64,000 bases of DNA from Actinomadura violacea. Its GTDB lineage: Bacteria > Actinomycetota > Actinomycetes > Streptosporangiales > Streptosporangiaceae. The stretch covers positions 62,001 through 126,000 of the forward strand of contig NZ_JAGEPF010000012.1 in assembly GCF_017573465.1 (NCBI RefSeq). The letters are read 5' to 3'. Of the stretch, positions 42,901 to 49,838 are shown piece by piece. The notes beneath the pieces are model-generated. The model was not told the origin of the DNA. It ran no database searches and saw only the letters and a program-made list of their open reading frames with translations. The translations under genes and the position numbers were made by a program. Numbering within the stretch: the stretch's first letter is position 1; every line of letters starts with the position of its first letter.

Positions 42901-44539
42901 CGACGCCGACGTCGGCGGCGTCCAGCGCCTCGTCCTGCCCGCTGGAGATCACGAAGACCGTGTGCCCGTCGCGCTGCAGCGACCGCACGGACTCCGCCAG
43001 CCCGCCGACGTCCACGGGCGAGTCGTCGCCCCAGGCGACCAGTTCCTGGATGCTCGCGTGCTCGGTCAGGACGACCACGTCGGCGGCCTCGTGCGCCGCC
43101 GACAGCAGCGCCTCCGCCAGCGGGTCGAGGGAGGACCCGACCCGGACCCGGCCGCAGCGCCGGTCCCGGTCGTCGAGCAGGTCGAGGGTGACGCCCCGCG
43201 GGTCGGCGGGGCCGTCGGACGGGGCGTCGGCCGCACGCGCCAGCCGCCACGCGCCGCCGCGGCCGGCGGGCCACGGCCCGGGGCCGGCGAGGTCGCCGGC
43301 GGCGCAGCCGGACAGGACCGTGCCGGCGGCGCGCCAGACGTCCGCGTCGTCCATGCCGCCGGTGAGGGCGACGGCCGACAGCAGCCGCAGTTCCCCGTCG
43401 CACAGCACGCCGGAGTCGATGACGACGGCGTCGACCCGGTCCAGCCGGCGCAGCGCGAGGGGATCGAGCACGACCGTGCCGCCGGCCGCGAGGTCGTGCC
43501 CGAGCACCGCGGCGAACGCCTCCCGGCCGAGCCGCGCCGCCTTCGGCACGGTCGCCAGCAGCAGGTCGGCCGCGGCGGACACGTCGCGCGTGCCCGCCAG
43601 GACCCCGGCCCCGCCGAGCAGGTGCCCGAGCGCGGTGCGATTCCCGGCCTTCTCCACCGGCCCGTCGGGCAGCGGGCACGGCCGCTCGGCGCGGGCGGCG
43701 CTCTCCTGCGGCTGCCTCCCGGGGACCGCCAGGTCCGGTTCGCGGCGCCGGAACGTCTCGCGGCGCGCGCCGATCTCGTAGAGCTGGAACGCGCGGTGCG
43801 CGGCGTCGGCCGCGAGCGGGGCGATGCCCTGCCCGGCGCCCTGCACGAGGGCGTTCGCGGTGCCGAGGAGGGCGTCGGCGCGGAGCCGTCCGAGGTGGTG
43901 CTCAAGCCTGGTCCGCAAGTGCGGCAGGGCGTCCGCCACCGACACCGCCGCCCGCACGGGGCTGGGCATCGGCGCGAGGTTCAGGAGCCGGCCGGCGACG
44001 GCGCCGACCGCGCCGGCGCAGTCGGCGACGAGCGCGGAAGTGGCGCCCGCCCAGGCGGCGTCGTCGTCGGGCGGCATCGCGTGCCGGCTGTGGTCGAACT
44101 GGTTCGCGTCGTGCGCGTCTTCGACGTCCTCGATGGCGGAGACCAGGTCGGCGGGGTCCACCGAGCCTTCTGCGTAGGACACCATGACGCGTCCGGTGAC
44201 GGCGTTGACCTCCGCCCAGTCCACGCCTTCCAGCTTGCGCAGCGCCTCGGTGAGCGCCTGCACGTAGAGCCGGTGGTGCCGCCCGCTGCCCGCCAGGCCG
44301 TTCGCCTGGATGTGGGCCCGGCCGCCGTGCGCCCAGACGCGCCGTCTCCGCCCACCGGAGGCCAGCGACGCGAAGGCGTTCGTGACGTGGGAGGTGTGGC
44401 GCACGCCCGTCCGGACGCCCGCCGCGGTGGTCCGCGTGCCCAGCTCCACGCCCTTGGCGGCCAGGCTCGACGCGGCGTCGGCCGCCGCGACCGGCACGTT
44501 CAGGACCGCCTTGGCCAGGGACGCCCCCGGAAACGCCAC
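39935..44539 (-). CDS. CtpI-like P-type ATPase with tandem degenerate catalytic half
   Basis: A 1534-residue cation pump resembling mycobacterial CtpI. An HMA-like domain lies at about 70-150. Residues 330-600 look like a degenerate P-type catalytic core: IDSGVLCDGELRL at Asp375 replaces DKTGTLT, and ISSGQDEALDAADVGVGV near 531 mirrors TGDGANDAAAI. The active unit follows: LTGESVP, VPEGLPLVATVSQ in the membrane, FDKTGTLTEG (Asp998) and TGDGANDAAAIRRADVGIAV near 1272. VPEGLP suggests a P2-type (Ca2+/monovalent) pump. I chose GTG 44539, which follows GGAAGGGG; TTG 44617 gives 26 more residues. The ion is unknown. Confidence 0.9.
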   Translation of the reverse strand: MAFPGASLAKAVLNVPVAAADAASSLAAKGVELGTRTTAAGVRTGVRHTSHVTNAFASLASGGRRRRVWAHGGRAHIQANGLAGSGRHHRLYVQALTEALRKLEGVDWAEVNAVTGRVMVSYAEGSVDPADLVSAIEDVEDAHDANQFDHSRHAMPPDDDAAWAGATSALVADCAGAVGAVAGRLLNLAPMPSPVRAAVSVADALPHLRTRLEHHLGRLRADALLGTANALVQGAGQGIAPLAADAAHRAFQLYEIGARRETFRRREPDLAVPGRQPQESAARAERPCPLPDGPVEKAGNRTALGHLLGGAGVLAGTRDVSAAADLLLATVPKAARLGREAFAAVLGHDLAAGGTVVLDPLALRRLDRVDAVVIDSGVLCDGELRLLSAVALTGGMDDADVWRAAGTVLSGCAAGDLAGPGPWPAGRGGAWRLARAADAPSDGPADPRGVTLDLLDDRDRRCGRVRVGSSLDPLAEALLSAAHEAADVVVLTEHASIQELVAWGDDSPVDVGGLAESVRSLQRDGHTVFVISSGQDEALDAADVGVGVLRGRGLGDWRADVVTGPGLAGAWRLLTAVRPARRASDRAAELSLSASALGALLIAGRRPRRRTSGPLRRAAASWQDLPPVHAASLMAMLANGLSARRLEHRPLPPPVVRDAWHALTAEEAVRRLARTARPGEDREPRTGGPLVQRTAVRPGKAVLRLAAAVRQELDDPLTPVLALGAAASAVVGSSVDALLVSSVMAGNALIGGAQRMRAEKALGELMRGQQVRARRLCAGAVEPDASAAEPFAHLRTAPTEQITAGRLHLGDVIQLRSEDLVPADARLLWAESLEVDEATLTGESVPVDKDVEPSPGADPADRHCMLYEGTTVVAGTAIALVVATAEATEAGRAAALAGTSDPSSSMQARLAELTHQALPATLLGGAAVTVLGMLRGLPLRRALGSGVAVAVAAVPEGLPLVATVSQLAAARRLSRLGVLVRSTRALEALGRVDTLCFDKTGTLTEGRLRLVRATGPTRPQSLAGAGEARVLRVAARACPPPGSRQVPHATDRAVLDRAGDLPPDGRWSLDEELPFETTRGFAASLGNDGYRTVIAVKGAPEVLLAKCTRVHTSAHHDEPLNASRRRAAAATVRRLAGQGLRVLAIAERSVPDPGPVRGQVAEHVEDLALLGFIGIADTPRPTAEEAVQRLCAAGVRTTMITGDHPDTAAAVAGQLGIPAADRVVTGAELDAMPAAERIAAVQRAAVFARVSPAQKVRIIKDLRRAGRVVAMTGDGANDAAAIRRADVGIAVVGRGSGAARTAADLVLTAPDTALILDALREGRALWHSVRDAAAILVGGNAGEVSFTVLGTALSGDAPLSTRQLLVVNMLTDMLPALAVAITPAGSGPDSAGEIGGEPVHGFTGRDMRRALAVRGTATAAAALVSWQLGRLTRLVPAGRRRASTMALAALVGAQLGQTLISRWRSPLVMATCAVSAAALFAVVETPGISQFFGCTPLGPGAWLIVTAAAAAATLAAAVAPRLLPSAAPEPAPAC

Positions 44540-44638
44540 TGCCGCCCCTTCCCGCCCGCGGAGATCGACCTTGCCACCGACGAACGCCGGGTACCCGCGA
44601 CCACGGTCCGCAAACAAGCGGTGACCGGTTCGGAGCGC

Positions 44639-45175
44639 TCAGCGCGGCCCGGAAACGGCGCCCGCGGGGGACGCCTGATCGAGCGCCGCGTTCTCGACGC
44701 GGAGCCGCACGGCCAGCATCCCGAGGTTCGCGACGGTGAACACCGACGCCGTCAGCCACGCGGTGTGGACGAGCGGCAGCGCGACGCCCTCCGCGATCAC
44801 CGCGACGTAGTTCGGGTGGCGCAGGAAGCGGTACGGGCCGCGGTCGACGAGCGGCAGCCCCGGCACGGTGACCACCCGCGTGTTCCACCGCTCCCGCAGC
44901 GACCCGATGCACCACCAGCGCAGCCCCTGCGCGAGGACGGCCGCGGTCAGCATCGGCCAGCCCAGCGCCGGGATGAACGGCCGGTGCAGCAGCCACGCCT
45001 CCAGCGGCGCGCCCGCCAGCAGGAGCACCTGGACGGCGACGAACCCCGGGTAGTGCCGCCGCCCGTACTCGACGCCGCCGCGCCGCCGCGCCCACGCGAG
45101 ATGACGCCGCGACAGGGCCACCTCGGCGAGCCGCTCCCCGGCGACGAGCAGGATCAGCAGCGTGTAGGCGATCAG
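44639..45175 (-). CDS. isoprenylcysteine carboxyl methyltransferase-family protein
   Basis: An integral membrane methyltransferase of the ICMT family. The core RHPNYVAVIAEGVALP and PYRFLRHPN are the SAM-binding signature. The frame is homologous from codon 45175 (LIAYTLLILLVAGERLAE, the usual first helix), giving 178 residues, but that codon is CTG; the first ATG/GTG/TTG in frame is GTG 45121, which would cut off the first helix. CTG initiation coupled to the PKS stop 4 bp upstream is my preferred reading. It pairs with a type III PKS, as SrsB does with SrsA in Streptomyces phenolic-lipid synthesis. Confidence 0.8.
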   Translation of the reverse strand: MIAYTLLILLVAGERLAEVALSRRHLAWARRRGGVEYGRRHYPGFVAVQVLLLAGAPLEAWLLHRPFIPALGWPMLTAAVLAQGLRWWCIGSLRERWNTRVVTVPGLPLVDRGPYRFLRHPNYVAVIAEGVALPLVHTAWLTASVFTVANLGMLAVRLRVENAALDQASPAGAVSGPR

Positions 45176-45179
45176 GGGG

Positions 45180-46247
45180 TCACCACCGCAGCAGCGCCAT
45201 CTCGGCGGAGAAGCCCGGGCCGAGGGCCATCAGCAGGCCGGGCGAGCCCGGCGGGCGGGGCCGCCGCGCGATCGTCTCCTCCAGCACGTTGAGCACCGAC
45301 ACCGACGACAGGTTCCCGGCGTTGCGCAGCGACTCCCAGGTGAGGTCCAGCTCCCCGTCGCCGAGCCCGAACGCCTCGGCGATCGTCTCGATCACCTTCG
45401 GGCCGCCCGGATGGCACACCCACGAGGCGATCTCCCTGGCGGACAGGCCGTGCTCGCGGAGGAACGCGGTGACGTCCCGGGCCAGCGTGGCCTCCACGTG
45501 GTCGACGAGGTCGGCGGCCAGCACGATGCGGAACCCGTGCTCGCCGACGTTCCAGCCCATCAGCCGCTCGGTCCCCGGGTAGAGGCGGCTGCCGGTCGCG
45601 ACGACGCGCGGGCCCCGGCCCGGGCCGTCCGGCCGCCGCACGGGGACCGTCCGCCGGTCGCCCGCCGCGACCACGGCCGCCGCCCCGTCGCCGAAGAGGC
45701 CGCTGCCCACCAGGTTCGCGATCGACGCGTCGTCGCGCTGGACGGTCAGCGAGCACAGCTCGACGCAGACCAGCACCGCGACCTGCTCGGGCCAGGCCAG
45801 CAGGTAGTCGTGGACGCGGGACAGCCCGGCCGCGCCGGCCGCGCAGCCCAGCCCGAAGACCGGCAGCCGCCGGACGTTCTCGCGCAGCCCCACCCGCTGC
45901 GCCAGCGCGGCGTCCAGCGACGGGGTCGCCACCCCGGTCGAGGAGCAGAACACCAGGTGGTCGACGTCGGCGGGGTCGAGGCCGGCGCCGTCCAGCGCCT
46001 GCCGGACGGCGCGTTCCGCCAGGTCGAGCGCGGTGGCGATGTAGGTGTCGTTCGCGGCGGTGAAGCCGTCGAGGCGGAGGTAGTCCTCGATCGGCAGTGC
46101 GAGGTGGCGGCCGCTCACCTGCGTCGCCGAGTGCAGCCGCTCCAGCAGCCTCTCGTCGGTCCGCACCGACCCGGCGACCGCCTCGGTGATCTGCCGCTGC
46201 TCGTAGCGATGTTCCGGAAGAACGGTCCGTACCGCCATCACGCGCAT
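45180..46247 (-). CDS. type III polyketide synthase
   Basis: A 355-residue chalcone-synthase-fold enzyme that extends an acyl starter with malonyl-CoA. The catalytic triad is intact: Cys135 in FGLGCAAGAAG, His279 in CHPGGPK and Asn312 in NAGNLSS. The ATG follows an ideal GGAGG site. The adjacent ICMT-like methyltransferase parallels the srsA-srsB pair that makes methylated alkylresorcinol phenolic lipids, so a membrane phenolic lipid or pyrone is a sensible guess. No flavin hydroxylase (SrsC) is adjacent. Product identity is inferred. Confidence 0.93.
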   Translation of the reverse strand: MRVMAVRTVLPEHRYEQRQITEAVAGSVRTDERLLERLHSATQVSGRHLALPIEDYLRLDGFTAANDTYIATALDLAERAVRQALDGAGLDPADVDHLVFCSSTGVATPSLDAALAQRVGLRENVRRLPVFGLGCAAGAAGLSRVHDYLLAWPEQVAVLVCVELCSLTVQRDDASIANLVGSGLFGDGAAAVVAAGDRRTVPVRRPDGPGRGPRVVATGSRLYPGTERLMGWNVGEHGFRIVLAADLVDHVEATLARDVTAFLREHGLSAREIASWVCHPGGPKVIETIAEAFGLGDGELDLTWESLRNAGNLSSVSVLNVLEETIARRPRPPGSPGLLMALGPGFSAEMALLRW

Positions 46248-46336
46248 GAGACCTCCAGCCCTCCCGCCCCCCATGCCCACCACGACGAAGCTGATGCCGA
46301 CCGGGCGGTACGGGGACCGGCCGTCCGTCGGCGAAC

Positions 46337-47146
46337 TCACAGGGTGGGGAGGATGCCTCCGTCGACCGGGACGGTGATGCCGGTGAGGTAGGAGGCTCGT
46401 GGAGAGGCCAGGAAGGCGATCAGTTCCGCGGCCTCCTCCGGCCGGCCGGGGCGGCCGAGCGGGGCGGCGAGGCGCTGGTGGAACTCGTTGCGGATGGTGT
46501 CCAGATCGCGGCCGGTGCGTTCGGCCGCCTGCCGCAGGCTTGCTTCCACGGCGTCGGTCTCGATGACTCCGGGCATGACCGCGATGACCCGCACACCGTG
46601 TGGACCGCAGGCGAGTGCGAGGCTCTTGCTGTAGGCGTTGAGTGCGGCCTTCGCGGCCGCGTAGGGAGCGCCGTTGGGCTGGGGATAGCGGGCGGCGTTC
46701 GATGACACGTGGATGACGGCCCCATGGCCCTGTGCGGTCATGCGGGGAACGAGGACGCGGTCGAGGCGGACGGCGGACAGCAGGTTGGCTTGGAGGTTGG
46801 CCAGCCAGTCCTCTTCGGTCGCGGCGAGGACGCCGTCGGGTACCTGGGTGTTGCGTCCGGCGTTGTCGACGAGCACATCGATACCGCCCAGAAGACCCAG
46901 CGCCGCGGTCGCCGCTTGCTCGACCCCGCCGGGAGTGTCCAGGTCGGCGGTCACCAAGTGCACTCCTGCGGGGACTTCGACCTTGTTGCGGGCGACGGCG
47001 ACCACGCGCGCGCCGGCAGCGGCCAGACGGCGCACCGTGGCGGCGCCGATGCCGCGGGTGCCTCCGGTGACGACGGCGCGGGCCCCCTGCAGGCCCAGAT
47101 CCGCACTCGGATCGGGGAGCGGCAGGGGCGGAGGGGGGACGGACAT
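46337..47146 (-). CDS. SDR-family oxidoreductase controlled by divergent MarR gene
   Basis: A 269-residue short-chain dehydrogenase: AVVTGGTRGIGAATV, DNAG, HVSSNAAR and YAAAK, with a C-terminal TGITVPVDGGI. The ATG follows AAGGAG. Codon use is less GC3-biased than in the surrounding genes, and it is divergent from a MarR gene across an AT-rich operator region, an arrangement often acquired as a unit. Substrate unknown. Confidence 0.92.
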   Translation of the reverse strand: MSVPPPPLPLPDPSADLGLQGARAVVTGGTRGIGAATVRRLAAAGARVVAVARNKVEVPAGVHLVTADLDTPGGVEQAATAALGLLGGIDVLVDNAGRNTQVPDGVLAATEEDWLANLQANLLSAVRLDRVLVPRMTAQGHGAVIHVSSNAARYPQPNGAPYAAAKAALNAYSKSLALACGPHGVRVIAVMPGVIETDAVEASLRQAAERTGRDLDTIRNEFHQRLAAPLGRPGRPEEAAELIAFLASPRASYLTGITVPVDGGILPTL

Positions 47147-47189
47147 GGTGCTCCTTGGAGAAGGACGGCGACGCGGGAACCGAAGGCGT

Positions 47190-47230
47190 AATCATTTAAG
47201 AGGCTAAATCGTTTAGGAGACTACATGATT
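47190..47230. promoter_or_regulatory. AT-rich MarR operator region between SDR and MarR genes
   Basis: The region contains the palindrome TAAA-TCG-TTTA (47205-47215) centred inside outer arms AATCAT (47190-47195) and ATGATT (47225-47230), plus ATTTA/TAAAT half-sites. It is strikingly AT-rich for this genome and lies in the 104 bp between divergent starts. Promoters for both genes and the MarR sites are expected here. Confidence 0.65.
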
Positions 47231-47250
47231 TAGCGGAGTACAGTGAAGGG

Positions 47251-47760
47251 GTGACCCCGGCTACCTCCTCGTCGAGCGCGGCGCTGCTCGACGAACACCG
47301 CGACAGTCCCGGCCTCATGCTCGCCCTGCTGGGGCACGAGGCCATGCGTCGCCTGAGAGACGCGCACACCGCCAACGGCCTCACACCACGGCAGTTCCAC
47401 ATCCTCGGGCTGCTCCACGATCGCGGTCCGCTGGCGCAGACCGACCTGGCCGCGGAGACCGACACCGCTGCCAGCGTGCTCGTCACCCAGCTCAATCCCC
47501 TGGACGCCGACGGGCTCATCACGCGGACACGGGACCCGCGAGACCGGCGCCGCCACCTGGTCGTGCTGACGGAGGCGGGACGGCAGCGGCTGCAAGCGGC
47601 GGCGGCCGCGCAGCAGGAGGTGGAAGACGACCTCTTCCGCTCGCTGACCGATGCTCAGCGCTCACGGTTGACGCGACTTCTCGTCCTGGTGCGCGACGAT
47701 CTGACCGACGCCGACGAGCACTGTGCCACTCCGACCTCGCTCGACAGGAAGATGTCGTAA
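47251..47760 (+). CDS. MarR-family transcriptional regulator
   Basis: The 169-residue regulator has the MarR core: LTPRQFHILGLLHDRGPLAQTDLA, TAASVLVTQLNPLDADGLI and the wing RDPRDRRRHLVVLTEAGRQRL. The GTG start is 21 bp past the inverted repeats and follows GAAGGG. It most likely represses itself and the divergent SDR gene. Confidence 0.92.
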   Translation: MTPATSSSSAALLDEHRDSPGLMLALLGHEAMRRLRDAHTANGLTPRQFHILGLLHDRGPLAQTDLAAETDTAASVLVTQLNPLDADGLITRTRDPRDRRRHLVVLTEAGRQRLQAAAAAQQEVEDDLFRSLTDAQRSRLTRLLVLVRDDLTDADEHCATPTSLDRKMS

Positions 47761-47832
47761 CGCAGCCATATCCGCTGTTCAGTGGGTAGACCTGCAGGTA
47801 AGGGATGTAACGACCCGAGGGTCGGAGGTGAC

Positions 47833-48186
47833 ATGTTCGCGAGCGAGGACATCCGCGAGTGGCGCGGGGAGGACGTGGTCGACGCCTCCGGGAGCCGGAT
47901 CGGCGAGCTGGAGGCGGTCTACGTCGACACCGCCACCGACCAGCCGTCCTTCGCCACCGTCAAGGTGGGGCTGCCGACCCGGCAGCGGCTGGTGTTCGCG
48001 CCGCTCGCCGGGGCCGTCGTGGGGCCGGGGCACGTGCGGCTCGCGCACGACAAGAAGCGGGTGAAGAACGCCCCGTCGATCGGCACCGACGGCGAGCTGC
48101 CGGCGACCGAGGAGCAGGCGGTCTTCGAGTACTACGAGATGCCCTACCAGGCGGGGCCGGCCGAGCGGCGGCTGGGCCGCCGCTGA
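47833..48186 (+). CDS. PRC-barrel domain protein
   Basis: The 117-residue protein contains a PRC-barrel-like domain at the N-terminus: DIREWRGEDVVDASGSRIGELEAVYVDTATDQPSFA in outline, then a charged C-terminal segment with ATEEQAVFEYYEMPY. PRC barrels occur in RimM and in photosynthetic reaction-centre H subunits and mediate protein or RNA contacts. Single-domain actinobacterial versions have no established role. The ATG follows GGAGGTG. The small membrane protein gene comes next in line. Confidence 0.88.
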   Translation: MFASEDIREWRGEDVVDASGSRIGELEAVYVDTATDQPSFATVKVGLPTRQRLVFAPLAGAVVGPGHVRLAHDKKRVKNAPSIGTDGELPATEEQAVFEYYEMPYQAGPAERRLGRR

Positions 48187-48246
48187 CCGGGCGCCGCGCG
48201 CCGCGTTCCGCACCGGGGGCCGCACGGGCCGGGGAGGGAGAGCGCC

Positions 48247-48417
48247 ATGGCCGTGTTCCTGTTCATTCTCATCGTCGCGATCGCGCTCGGGATCGTCGGA
48301 GTCGTCGTGAAGGGCCTGTTCTACCTGCTGATCATCGGCGTGGTGGTGTTCCTGATCGATCTGGTGCTGAGCGGTGTCCGGATGGGGCGGCGCCGGGGGT
48401 CGCGCCTCACCCGCTGA
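48247..48417 (+). CDS. small hydrophobic membrane protein (56 residues)
   Basis: The gene has a strong GGGGAGGGAG ribosome site and an ATG at 48247. The product has two hydrophobic segments (about residues 2-19 and 23-40) and a short basic Arg-rich tail, typical of small stress-associated hydrophobic proteins in actinomycetes. No function is known. It follows the PRC-barrel gene after 60 bp and ends 22 bp before the convergent DedA gene. Confidence 0.75.
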   Translation: MAVFLFILIVAIALGIVGVVVKGLFYLLIIGVVVFLIDLVLSGVRMGRRRGSRLTR

Positions 48418-48439
48418 CCGTGCCGGTCACCTGGGCCGG

Positions 48440-49105
48440 TCACCCGGATCGGTGCTCCGTGGTCTGCTCCGCGTCCTGCTGCTCCCCGCCGTTCCGCCCG
48501 GCCGGGCGGAACCGCTGCCACAGCCAGCGGCCCGCCTCCACGAGCACCGAGACGCCGATCGCGATCCCGAGACCGAGGAGCAGGCCCTTGAACGGGTCGT
48601 TCTGGAACGCCGCGCCGCCGAGGTAGCCGATCATCGTGGAGTAGGTGGCCCACAGGCCGGTGGCGAGCGCGTCGAACAGCGAGAACGAGTGCAGCGGATA
48701 GTCGACGGCGCCCATGACGAGGGTCGCGGCCGTCCGCCCGCCGGGGATGTAGCGCGCGATGAGCAGGACGAGCCCGCCGCGCTTGTCGAGGATCCGCCCG
48801 GCCTCGTCGTAGGCCTTGCGGCGGCGGCTGCCGGGGCGCAGCCAGACCCGCTCCAGCCAGCCGCCCGCGTACCGGCCGATGAAGTAGGAGACGTGGTCGC
48901 CGCAGAACGCGCCGGCCCACGCGGTCACGATCACCAATGGCAGCCACGGCTTGCCGTGGTGGGCGAAGACGCCCGCGGTCACCACCAGCGACTCGCTGGG
49001 GAAGATCGGGATGAACGCGTCGAACATCGACAGCCCGAACAGGGCCACGTAGATCCACGGCGACGACATCAGGCCGCGCAGGTACTCCAGGATGGCGTCG
49101 CTCAC
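48440..49105 (-). CDS. DedA-family membrane protein
   Basis: The 221-residue protein belongs to the DedA/VTT family of lipid-carrier flippases and proton-dependent transporters: IPIFPSESLVV near the N-terminus, the signature GDHVSYFIGRYAGG, then ARYIPGGRTAATLVMGAV with the essential Arg. Three to five hydrophobic segments are seen. I chose GTG 49105 (MSDAILEYLRGL); upstream in-frame codons encode unlikely sequence. Family members recycle undecaprenyl phosphate or phosphatidylethanolamine; the substrate here is open. Confidence 0.93.
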   Translation of the reverse strand: MSDAILEYLRGLMSSPWIYVALFGLSMFDAFIPIFPSESLVVTAGVFAHHGKPWLPLVIVTAWAGAFCGDHVSYFIGRYAGGWLERVWLRPGSRRRKAYDEAGRILDKRGGLVLLIARYIPGGRTAATLVMGAVDYPLHSFSLFDALATGLWATYSTMIGYLGGAAFQNDPFKGLLLGLGIAIGVSVLVEAGRWLWQRFRPAGRNGGEQQDAEQTTEHRSG

Positions 49106-49196
49106 GACCGGGACCCGTTCCCGGTGCCGCGGATCTGATGCACTGCGCCCCGGACCGCCATGATCCGATTGTGGAAGCCCGCGGGTCAAGCCGGGG

Positions 49197-49838
49197 TCAG
49201 GCGAGCCCGTGCCGGAGGGCGAAGATCACCGCGGCGGCGCGGTCGCGCAGCCCGAGCTTGGCGAACACGCTGCCGACATGGGTCTTGACGGTGCCCTCGG
49301 CGATGCTGAGGCGCAGCGCGATCTCGGGGTTGGTGGCGCCCTCGCCGATCAGCGCGAGCACCTCCCGCTCGCGCGGCGACAGGCCGTCCAGCGCGGCGGG
49401 CGGCGGCGTGCGGCCGAGCCGGGACCGGTAGACGGCGAGGACCTGCGGCGCGATCGCCGGGTCCAGCCAGCCGCGGCCCGCCGCGACCGCCCTCGTCGCC
49501 TGGATGATCTCCTCGCAGGGCGCGTCCTTCAGCACGAACCCGGCGGCGCCCGCGGCGAGCGCGGCGGCGACGACCTGCGGGTCGTCGAACATGGTCAGCA
49601 CCAGCACGGGCGGCGCGCCCGGGACCTCGCGCAGCCGCCGGGTGGCCTCGGCGCCGTCCGTCCGCCGCATCCGGACGTCCATCAGCACGACGTCGGCGCG
49701 GACGCGGGCGAGCGCGGCCGGCACTTCGTCGCCGTCGGCGCATTCCCCGGCGACCTCCAGGCCCGGTTCGCCTTCGAAGATCCGGGCGAGCCCGGCGCGG
49801 ACGAGGGGCTGGTCGTCCACCAGCAGCAGCCGGGTCAC
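49197..49838 (-). CDS. NarL/LuxR-type response regulator
   Basis: A 213-residue two-domain regulator. The receiver domain (1-120) has Asp9-Asp10 analogues in LLVDDQ, the phosphoacceptor Asp54 in VLMDVRM, and Lys in FVLKDA. The C-terminal LuxR HTH is LSPREREVLALIGEGATNPEIALRL and TVKTHVGSVFAKL in outline. The GTG start overlaps the kinase stop as GTGA. It is the partner of the adjacent histidine kinase. Confidence 0.95.
   Translation of the reverse strand: MTRLLLVDDQPLVRAGLARIFEGEPGLEVAGECADGDEVPAALARVRADVVLMDVRMRRTDGAEATRRLREVPGAPPVLVLTMFDDPQVVAAALAAGAAGFVLKDAPCEEIIQATRAVAAGRGWLDPAIAPQVLAVYRSRLGRTPPPAALDGLSPREREVLALIGEGATNPEIALRLSIAEGTVKTHVGSVFAKLGLRDRAAAVIFALRHGLA

Noticed and set aside
38339-45292. 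A very long open frame (over 2300 codons) on the plus strand
   Set aside because: It runs opposite the WYL, CtpI-like ATPase and PKS genes, is Arg/Gly/Ala/Asp-rich without domains, and reflects the lack of stop codons in GC-rich antisense frames.
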